Shown one piece after another: positions 1 through 5,478 of a stretch of DNA of 30,379 nucleotides (position 1 is its first letter; each line of letters opens with the position of its first letter). The stretch comes from an uncultured Lachnospiraceae bacterium (GTDB lineage: Bacteria > Bacillota > Clostridia > Lachnospirales > Lachnospiraceae): contig CAJUHJ010000016.1 in NCBI GenBank assembly GCA_910586355.1, positions 36,892 through 67,270 on the forward strand. The letters run 5' to 3'. The position numbers were made by a program, and so were the translations under genes. The notes under the pieces were generated by a model, which had not been told where the DNA came from, made no database searches, and saw nothing but the letters and a program-made list of their open reading frames with translations.

Positions 1-458
1 ATATTCACAGTCCCTGCACTTATGGTTCTGCTGATTTCAGCTCTAATATATACTGACATCATTCAGCAGACAATGCTCTGTTTCTGAAAGGGGTGATTTT
101 TCAGGATATTCACAGTCCCTGCACTTATGGTTCTGCTGATTTCAGCTCTAATATATACTGCCATTATTCAACAGATAATGCTCTGTTTCCAAAAGGAGTA
201 ATTTTTCAGGATATTCACAGTCCCTGCACTTATGGTTACGCTGATTGTCAGCTCTAATATATACTGACATCATTCAGCAGACAATACTCTGTTTCCGAAA
301 GGGGGTGATTTTTTCAGGGGGGTTCACAGCCCCAGCGTTTAGTGAATACTGACTGACAGCGTTCTTTTATACTGTTTTTATTCAACGGACAGACAATGCT
401 CTGTCTCTGAAAGGGGGTGATTTTTTTCAGGGGTTTTCACAGCCCCAGCGTTTAGTGA
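1..458. repeat. Tandem 105-112 bp repeat array, 4 copies plus a partial fifth
   Basis: Copies start at 1, 106, 211, about 319 and about 431. Copies 1 and 2 are exactly 105 bp and nearly identical. Copy 3 has small insertions. Copy 4 is about 112 bp and diverged, and copy 5 is cut off after about 28 bp. The first three copies carry a small hairpin, GCTGA-TT-TCAGC, which becomes GCTGA-TTG-TCAGC in copy 3. Copies 1 to 4 carry a second hairpin, CAGA-six bases-TCTG, extended to ACAGA/TCTGT in copy 4. Each full unit ends in a purine-rich block such as GAAAGGGGGTGAT. The array may continue left of the window. It lies at the head of the mobile element's gene row, so a role as accessory origin, transfer origin or leader is possible. 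That role is inference; the repeats and hairpins are directly visible. Confidence 0.9.
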
Positions 459-532
459 AGTTTTTTCATAGCTGATATGGAAAAATGTAAATGTAACCAA
501 TAAACACGGCTTTTATTGAAGGAGGTGAAAAT
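459..532 (+). promoter_or_regulatory. Leader between repeat array and first element gene
   Basis: This short AT-rich leader links the last partial repeat to the 85-aa gene. It ends in a strong ribosome-binding site, GGAGGTG, six bases before the ATG at 533. I see no convincing -35/-10 pair, so the promoter of the element's gene row may lie inside the repeat array. Confidence 0.4.
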
Positions 533-790
533 ATGAGAACAAAAATAATAGGCTACATTGTATCAGAAAGCAAGAAAGGTACAATCGGAACAACGATTTA
601 TTTTGAATGCGACCATGATGACTATCGACGCGAAAACGCATTGAAATGCGTTGGAAATTCCTGCGCAAGCGAATACATACGCGGCGATTACTCCGACGTT
701 TTGACTGTCGGCGAAACAGTAGAGCTAATTTACGGCAAAGGCTTCGAAGGCAGAGCCGTACTCCGTGAAATCATCGCGGTAGAGAACTAA
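533..790 (+). CDS. Small hypothetical protein of the mobile element (85 aa)
   Basis: The function is not recognised. The ATG follows a near-perfect ribosome-binding site (GGAGGTG). The protein is soluble with no membrane segment. It is rich in beta-prone stretches and glycines and mixes acidic and basic residues, with two cysteines around residues 39-44. The pattern of a short barrel-like protein ending in alternating hydrophobics resembles small single-strand-binding or accessory proteins found at the head of conjugative and rolling-circle elements. That is a guess from size, position and texture, not from a motif. It is first in a plus-strand gene row ending in rep and int. A perfect hairpin at 806-827 separates it from the next gene. 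Confidence 0.7.
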   Translation: MRTKIIGYIVSESKKGTIGTTIYFECDHDDYRRENALKCVGNSCASEYIRGDYSDVLTVGETVELIYGKGFEGRAVLREIIAVEN

Positions 791-805
791 TTTATTATCA
801 AAATA

Positions 806-827
806 GGAAGGGGAAGAATCCCCTTCC
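806..827 (+). other. Intergenic hairpin within the element gene row
   Basis: GGAAGGGG-AAGAAT-CCCCTTCC is a perfect 8-bp stem with a 6-base loop, between the 85-aa and 130-aa genes. On the plus strand it is followed by A-rich sequence and then a ribosome-binding site, so it is not a plus-strand terminator. It could be a transcript-processing or stability element. On the minus strand a T-containing tail follows, so a terminator for antisense transcription is also possible. Confidence 0.55.
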
Positions 828-850
828 AAAAAGAAAGGAGATATTCAAAA

Positions 851-1243
851 ATGAATAAAATCAATTTTAAACCTTTAAATTATAAAAAAGAAGAAAAAAA
901 ATTGGATATTACATTAAAAAATCCCATCAGCAGAGCAATAAAAAGACATGAAATAAAACGCCATTTTAATGTGTTCTTTAAAAATGTCCGAACCTTAAAA
1001 CACGTAGGGGCAGACGATGAAATTGTCTTCCAGTGTTCAGGGATTTATAAGGATTATGACAACCCACACTATGGAAACATGTTCCATTTTAAAGACGACA
1101 GGGAAATAGTATACGCTGTCTTCCAGTGTTTATACCTCTATCACTTCCGTAAATATGGAATAACCGTTCAACTGACAAGAGAAGCCTACGGCGAATTCTT
1201 ATTCTACGTTTACGGCGCATACCAGAAAGGGGGAATCCGCTAA
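851..1243 (+). CDS. Hypothetical protein of the mobile element (130 aa)
   Basis: The family is not recognised. The ATG lies behind AAGGAGA. The first 40 residues are very basic (many lysines and arginines), as in a DNA-binding tail. The remainder is rich in aromatic residues, with repeated Phe/Tyr pairs around residues 90-125 and no clear membrane helix. The stop codon overlaps the next start by one base (TAATG), so the two genes are probably translationally coupled. Position just upstream of a membrane protein and an FtsK-type ATPase suggests an element-specific accessory protein for DNA processing or transfer, which is inference from context only. Confidence 0.75.
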   Translation: MNKINFKPLNYKKEEKKLDITLKNPISRAIKRHEIKRHFNVFFKNVRTLKHVGADDEIVFQCSGIYKDYDNPHYGNMFHFKDDREIVYAVFQCLYLYHFRKYGITVQLTREAYGEFLFYVYGAYQKGGIR

Positions 1244-1797
1244 TGCAGATATTGATTCTTTTACTTCTCGCATTACTGTTTTATCTGCTGTATCCGCTCT
1301 ATAAAGAGCGGGTACAAAAGATATTGAATGCGAAGTCCCTAAACGCATTTTTTACATTCATTAAAAAAGCCGGAACATACATATCAAACCAAATACGGAT
1401 ATACTTCATGCGGTCAGAATCTTATGCCGTATTTCAGAATATCCAGCCCTATGAACTTGCCGTAAGAGACTTAAACGTCTGCAAATATTTTAAATATGCA
1501 CAAACAGCCGATATAGGCAGGGATATTTTAGAAATACAATTCCGCATTATCGGAATTTCATCACAATACCAGTCCTGCCTGAAAGAACTCTCCCTGCTCC
1601 TTGCGCAGTTATTGAACGATTTCTATATGGAACGTCTGGGGATTTTAACCCCTTATATATACGTCGCGCTTTTACAGGAGGGGGAACTAAAATTCTGGGT
1701 GGCAAAAAACAGGTACGGAAACGTGTTAATCCAAAAACGGTCTGCCGCAGATGAATGGAAAGACATGCCAAACACAAAGGATTTGAAAGATGACTGA
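1243..1797 (+). CDS. Membrane-anchored protein next to FtsK-like ATPase (184 aa)
   Basis: The protein has one N-terminal membrane helix, residues 1-20, made almost entirely of Leu/Ile/Ala/Tyr and followed by basic residues. A soluble domain of about 160 residues follows. The start is coupled to the upstream stop (TAATG) behind an AAAGGGGG site. The 3' end overlaps the ATPase gene by 8 bases. FtsK- and TcpA-type DNA pumps usually carry an N-terminal membrane region fused to the motor. Here the motor gene has none, so this protein may be its separate membrane partner. I do not recognise the soluble domain, and the partnership is inferred from overlap and complementary architecture. Confidence 0.75.
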   Translation: MQILILLLLALLFYLLYPLYKERVQKILNAKSLNAFFTFIKKAGTYISNQIRIYFMRSESYAVFQNIQPYELAVRDLNVCKYFKYAQTADIGRDILEIQFRIIGISSQYQSCLKELSLLLAQLLNDFYMERLGILTPYIYVALLQEGELKFWVAKNRYGNVLIQKRSAADEWKDMPNTKDLKDD

Positions 1798-2581
1798 ACA
1801 CAACGGGATAAAAGCCGGATACGATTTAGACGCTTACGAAAAATACAGCCTGAAACTCCCTGTCTGCATATCCCTGCAAAAATGCCCCCACTGGCTGATA
1901 TGCGGAAATTCCGGCTCCGGCAAAAGCTATCTGACGCTTATGCTTTTACGCAACGTCCTGAAAGAATTTCTGGAAGATGTCAAATTATGGATTTTAGATT
2001 TTAAATCCAGTGAAGATTTTTCCTTCCTGAAAGGATATTCCCATTACTATTCCGGCACAGACTGCGGAAACGGACTGGAAAACTATTATAATGAATACCA
2101 GAAAGTAAAAAACGGCGAAATCAAAGACGGCGTACTGCGGCTTCTTATATTTGACGAATGGGCAGGATTTCAGATATGGGAAACACAGCAGAACAAGAAA
2201 CAGGCGGAAAAATACAAGGGGTATCTGCTTGAAATCCTGCTCATGGGGCGGTCAATGATGTGCGGCGTATGGATTATCATGCAACGCAACGACGCAAAAT
2301 ACATTGACGGCAGGGAACAGTTCTTTGTCACAATCGCGCTCGGAAAAATGAGCCGCGAATTTAAACAGATGATTATGCAGGGGGAAGAACTGGAACAGCG
2401 GACTGTATACTCCTGCGGAGAAGGAATCATCCGAACGGATTCCATTGGGACAAAATTTTTAAAAGTCCCAAAACTTCGGAGCATGGAACGCGTCAGACAG
2501 GAGATTTCACAACGCCTGACGGGAGCCGGAGACGCCGGAGGCGTCGAAGGCGCGCGGCAGGCAGGGCGCACCCGCCCCTAG
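1790..2581 (+). CDS. Compact FtsK/HerA-type ATPase, putative DNA-transfer coupling protein
   Basis: This is a P-loop motor of 263 aa. Walker A is GNSGSGKS at residues 39-46, Walker B is LLIFDE ending at D122-E123, and a downstream GVWIIMQR segment (159-166) matches the sensor strand of FtsK/HerA motors. It lacks the membrane and gamma regions of chromosomal FtsK. Its size and its place before a rolling-circle initiator recall TcpA/Orf21-type coupling proteins of integrative mobilizable elements. A filamentous-phage Zot-like morphogenesis ATPase is an alternative. The last 20 or so residues (Gly, Ala, Arg, Pro rich) are encoded by GC-rich sequence that runs into the replication-origin stem. 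The stop codon TAG is the first three bases of the origin nonanucleotide. Confidence 0.82.
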   Translation: MTEHNGIKAGYDLDAYEKYSLKLPVCISLQKCPHWLICGNSGSGKSYLTLMLLRNVLKEFLEDVKLWILDFKSSEDFSFLKGYSHYYSGTDCGNGLENYYNEYQKVKNGEIKDGVLRLLIFDEWAGFQIWETQQNKKQAEKYKGYLLEILLMGRSMMCGVWIIMQRNDAKYIDGREQFFVTIALGKMSREFKQMIMQGEELEQRTVYSCGEGIIRTDSIGTKFLKVPKLRSMERVRQEISQRLTGAGDAGGVEGARQAGRTRP

Positions 2582-2600
2582 TATTACAGGTGGGTGTCGC
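2566..2600 (+). other. CRESS-DNA-type replication origin stem-loop with TAGTATTAC
   Basis: Stem bases 2566-2576 (GCGCACCCGCC) pair with 2589-2600 (GGTGGGTGTCGC). This gives 11 pairs with one G.T wobble and one bulged T at 2597. The 12-base loop carries TAGTATTAC at 2579-2587. Circoviruses use this nonanucleotide at the apex of their origin stem-loop, and Rep nicks between its T and the final AC. The structure lies about 100 bases upstream of a Rep gene with CRESS-type motifs and is followed by iterons. Motif, placement in the loop and neighbouring Rep all agree. The expected nick is between 2585 and 2586. Confidence 0.9.
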
Positions 2601-2667
2601 AAGTAACAAAAACCATTGATTTTCAAGCATTTAGAGACTGCGACATGATTTTGTCGCAATGTCGCAA
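2595..2667 (+). repeat. TGTCGCAA iterons beside the origin stem-loop
   Basis: TGTCGCAA occurs at 2595-2602 (overlapping the right arm of the stem), 2652-2659 and 2660-2667. An inverted copy, TGCGACAT, lies at 2639-2646. The last two direct copies are in perfect tandem. The inverted copy and the next direct one can form a hairpin (2639-2645 with 2652-2658). Short direct repeats next to the stem-loop are the recognition sites for Rep in circo- and geminivirus origins, so these are likely Rep-binding sites. They also sit over the probable rep promoter region, which would allow autorepression. Confidence 0.8.
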
Positions 2668-2697
2668 TAAAAAACGCAAGAAAGGGGGAATCCAAAA

Positions 2698-3816
2698 ATG
2701 AATGACAATCCAAACAAAACCAATACAGAACCAACAGCAAAAGAAACAAATCTTCCAAAGAAAAATTCGCAGTCACGCAAATACCAGCTTACAATAAACA
2801 ATCCTTTAGAAGCAGAAATAGACAGCCCTGACAATTCGGGCGAAAAAATAAAATACCCTTTTACACATGACGAGATAAAAAAACGCATAAAAAAACTGAC
2901 TTCCATTGTCTATTGGTGTATGTCTGATGAAATAGGCTTAGAAGAAGGCACGCCGCACACGCATATTTATTTTGTGTCGCGTTCCGCAATCCGTTTTTCC
3001 ACTGTCAAAAACCAGTTTCCAACGGCACACATAGAATCCGCTTACGGAGACAGCAAAACATGCCGCGATTATGTAAAGAAATCGGGAAAATGGGCAAATT
3101 CAAAAAAACACGGCACGTCCATTGACGGAACTTTTGAAGAATACGGTGAAATTCCTGCAAACGAAAAAATAGGAACGCGCGGCGAACTGCAATACATATA
3201 CGACATGATGGAAAGCGGTCTTACAACAGCAGAAATCATAAAAATATTTCCAGAATCCATTCGATTCCTTGACAAAATAGAACACGCAAAACAGATTTTA
3301 GTCGAAAACGAATACAAAGAAACGTTTCGGAATCTGTCTGTAACCTATATATACGGAAAAACCGAAACCGGAAAGACGCGCTCTGTTATGGAGCAGTACG
3401 GTTACGGCAGTGTTTTCAGGGTGACGGATTATGAACACCCATTTGACGGATACCGTTCCACAGAGCACAGCGTTTTAGTGTTTGAAGAGTTCCGAAGTTC
3501 CCTGCGGATACAGGACATGCTCAACTATCTTGACGGCTATCCCTGCGAACTGAAAGCAAGATACCGAAATAAAATGGCGACTTACCTTTATTGTTATATT
3601 ATCAGCAATGTCCCTCTTTCCGAACAGTATCCGTCCATACAAAAAGAATCTCCCGATACATGGGAAGCATTTCTGCGGAGAATACAAAAAATCATACATT
3701 ACAAAAGCAAAGATGAAATCATCACATATGATTCCGTGGAAGAATATTTCCGCAGAGAAGAATCGTTTTATGCCATTGACACGACAGAAACACCGTTTTA
3801 CAATCCGTCTGAATAA
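2698..3816 (+). CDS. rep: CRESS-type Rep: HUH endonuclease plus SF3 helicase
   Basis: This is a rolling-circle replication initiator of 372 aa. Endonuclease motif I is YQLTINN at residues 29-35. Motif II is PHTHIYF, with the metal-binding His pair at 87 and 89. Motif III is DYVKK, with nicking Tyr125 and Lys128. The helicase part has Walker A GKTETGKT (220-227), Walker B VLVFEEF (259-265) and motif C YIISNVP with Asn304. This order and spacing are those of Reps of circular ssDNA viruses of eukaryotes and related bacterial plasmids. The ATG follows AAAGGGGG. The adjacent stem-loop and iterons are its expected substrate. It could also act as a relaxase for transfer. Confidence 0.93.
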   Translation: MNDNPNKTNTEPTAKETNLPKKNSQSRKYQLTINNPLEAEIDSPDNSGEKIKYPFTHDEIKKRIKKLTSIVYWCMSDEIGLEEGTPHTHIYFVSRSAIRFSTVKNQFPTAHIESAYGDSKTCRDYVKKSGKWANSKKHGTSIDGTFEEYGEIPANEKIGTRGELQYIYDMMESGLTTAEIIKIFPESIRFLDKIEHAKQILVENEYKETFRNLSVTYIYGKTETGKTRSVMEQYGYGSVFRVTDYEHPFDGYRSTEHSVLVFEEFRSSLRIQDMLNYLDGYPCELKARYRNKMATYLYCYIISNVPLSEQYPSIQKESPDTWEAFLRRIQKIIHYKSKDEIITYDSVEEYFRREESFYAIDTTETPFYNPSE

Positions 3817-3834
3817 AAATCCAAACATAGAAAC

Positions 3835-5124
3835 ATGAAAAACTGTAAAATGAAAGAAAATCAATTGATAAATAACCTTTCCTATGATAATTTAGATTTA
3901 GAGGGTGTCCGAAAACTATATATGCAACTGGAAAAAGAAGAAATCATAAAACAATACACACTCCCTAAAAAAGCAGGAAAGGACGGTTATTACAGAGTAA
4001 ATATTTCAGCCCCGACAAAGAAAAACGGCAGAACCACCATTTCCGCAAAATCAATCGAGGATTTAAAAGACAAAATTTATCAGTTTGAAAAAGGAATCAT
4101 AGGAACTGCCAGAAAAACCTTTTGCGACGTGTTTGAAATCGTACAGAAAGAAAAAACCAAATACATCAAAGACAAAGAAAAACTGATGAGCGTCCAAAAT
4201 ACCATTGGCAGGAACTATTCAGAATACAGACGCTTTTTCTCCGATACGGAATTTGAAAGAAAATACATAGACGACATAACGAAAAAAGACATAGAAAACG
4301 TCGTCTATATGAATCTTTCCCGATACGACTTAAGGAAAAAAGGGCTTGCGTCCATGAAAAGCATACTGCGTTCCGTATTCGCGCTGGCGTTTGAGGAATA
4401 CTGGGTTACAGACAACGTCTATCTCCGTGTCAGTTTCCAGAAATACGACGGAATGCTGATAAAGGAAATCCCGATTGAAAACCGCTGTCATTCTGACAAT
4501 GACCTGAAACGAATCATGGAATACCTGCACGCTTATCAGGAGAAAAAACCAAAATATCTCCCTGCATACGCGCTTGAAATGCAAATCATCATGGGACTGC
4601 GCCGCGGAGAAATACCGCCCCTGTGCTGGTCAGATATAAAAAATTCCTACATCTGCATTTCCAAAGAACAGATTACCGTAAAAAAGCATGGTGAAAATAA
4701 AAAGGAACGCTTCGTTGTGGTACACCACACGAAAACATACAAAGACAGGCGATTCCCCATTACGGACGACTTAGACGATTTTTTCACAAGGCTCAAAAAC
4801 GCCCATGCAAAATACTATTCGGGCAGCCAGTATCTGTTCCCAGCCGACAATGAAAACGGAATCATCACGAATAATACAGTTTACAACTTTTACCGCCGTA
4901 TGTGCAAAAAGCTGGATATAGAAATAAGCAGAGAACTTATCAAGGGAACGCATTCATTCCGGCGCAACGCAATTACTGATGTCGTCAACGCCACCGGAGG
5001 AAATATCATCATGGCTTCACAGCTTTTCGGCAACTCGCCGGAAGTGGCAAAAAGAAATTACTATACAGGCGCAGACTTAAAAGACGCTATGCAGGTCTTA
5101 AACCAGAGGAAATTTTCGCTCTAA
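3835..5124 (+). CDS. int: Tyrosine recombinase / integrase of the element
   Basis: This is a site-specific recombinase of 429 aa that would integrate and excise the element. An N-terminal arm-binding region and a SAM-like core-binding domain (about 95-205) precede the catalytic domain. Visible catalytic residues are Arg256 in GLRRGE, a Lys around 300, His373 and Arg376 in HSFRR, and the nucleophile Tyr409 or Tyr410 in KRNYYTG. The usual late His/Trp position is Asn (GNSP at 399-402). It lies 18 bases after rep with no strong ribosome-binding site; a second ATG at 3850 is an alternative start. Its 3' end faces the 3' end of tRNA-Gly, the classic arrangement for tRNA-targeting elements. Confidence 0.95.
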   Translation: MKNCKMKENQLINNLSYDNLDLEGVRKLYMQLEKEEIIKQYTLPKKAGKDGYYRVNISAPTKKNGRTTISAKSIEDLKDKIYQFEKGIIGTARKTFCDVFEIVQKEKTKYIKDKEKLMSVQNTIGRNYSEYRRFFSDTEFERKYIDDITKKDIENVVYMNLSRYDLRKKGLASMKSILRSVFALAFEEYWVTDNVYLRVSFQKYDGMLIKEIPIENRCHSDNDLKRIMEYLHAYQEKKPKYLPAYALEMQIIMGLRRGEIPPLCWSDIKNSYICISKEQITVKKHGENKKERFVVVHHTKTYKDRRFPITDDLDDFFTRLKNAHAKYYSGSQYLFPADNENGIITNNTVYNFYRRMCKKLDIEISRELIKGTHSFRRNAITDVVNATGGNIIMASQLFGNSPEVAKRNYYTGADLKDAMQVLNQRKFSL

Positions 5125-5145
5125 AATTTAATCAAAATTTAATCA
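5124..5145. repeat. Two perfect tandem 11-bp repeats after int
   Basis: AAATTTAATCA occurs twice in direct tandem (5124-5134 and 5135-5145), right after the integrase stop codon and between int and the tRNA target. Tyrosine integrases of the Tn916/lambda type bind short direct repeats near the element ends with their N-terminal arm domain, so these are candidate arm-type sites. The sequence is AT-rich, so chance cannot be excluded. Confidence 0.5.
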
Positions 5146-5163
5146 GAATCACCCAATTCAGAG

Positions 5164-5206
5164 AAAAAAAGAAATCCGCAAACCCTCTAAAATCAAGGGG
5201 TTGCGG
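5164..5206 (-). terminator. Rho-independent terminator downstream of tRNA-Gly
   Basis: Read on the minus strand, CCGCAACCCC pairs with GGGTTTGCGG (one mismatch) and is followed by ATTTCTTTTTTTCTC. It lies 13 bases past the tRNA 3' end and terminates the tRNA transcript. Because the element is inserted at the tRNA 3' end, this terminator is probably supplied by the element. Confidence 0.75.
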
Positions 5207-5219
5207 TTCTCAACCAAAG

Positions 5220-5292
5220 AGCGATAGACGGGGCTCGAACCCGCGGTCTCGACCTTGGCAAGGTCGCGCGTTACCAACTACGCCACTATCGC
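5220..5292 (-). tRNA. tRNA-Gly (anticodon GCC)
   Basis: The acceptor stem GCGATAG pairs with CTATCGC. The D-arm contains GTAGTTGGTAAC, the anticodon arm is CGACC-TTGCCAA-GGTCG with anticodon GCC, and the T-arm is GCGGG-TTCGAGC-CCCGT. The discriminator base is U, usual for bacterial tRNA-Gly. CCA is not encoded. It serves as the probable insertion site of the mobile element, whose int gene converges on its 3' end. I see no duplicate of the tRNA 3' end within 1-532, so the other attachment site lies outside the window. Confidence 0.97.
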
Positions 5293-5341
5293 ATTTATGA
5301 AATTCTGTGCTCTGCTTTTATATCTCTCAAGCACATTTAAT

Positions 5342-5370
5342 ATAATACACCAATGTTCCTATTATGTCAA
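5342..5370 (-). promoter_or_regulatory. Sigma-A promoter of tRNA-Gly
   Basis: On the minus strand a perfect TTGACA (5365-5370) is separated by 17 bp from TATTAT (5342-5347), about 50 bases before the tRNA 5' end. This is a strong stable-RNA type promoter. Confidence 0.85.
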
Positions 5371-5412
5371 CACCTTTTTTTATTTATTTCCATTTTTTTC
5401 TTTACACCAAAA

Positions 5413-5456
5413 TAAGAAATGACGCCAAACAAAATTACAGTGTTTGACGCCATTTT
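5413..5456 (-). terminator. Terminator of secDF
   Basis: On the minus strand GGCGTCAAAC pairs with GTTTGGCGTC through two G.U wobbles (5421-5430 with 5442-5451), and flanking A/T pairs extend the stem. A T-rich tail follows. The stem is mismatched on the plus strand, so it is oriented for secDF, whose stop lies about 25 bases upstream. Confidence 0.75.
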
Positions 5457-5478
5457 TATTCAGATACACAAAAATCTT

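Noticed and set aside
1..458. Repeat array read as a CRISPR array
   Set aside because: Units are over 100 bp and similar along their whole length, with no short repeat plus unique spacer pattern and no cas genes nearby.
2170..2776. Minus-strand open frames across the ATPase gene end and the origin
   Set aside because: They are antisense to strongly supported genes and the stem-loop, without ribosome-binding sites.
5150..5210. The hairpin after int as a plus-strand terminator of int
   Set aside because: On the plus strand it is followed by TTCTCAACC, not a T-run. The T-run is on the minus strand, serving the tRNA.
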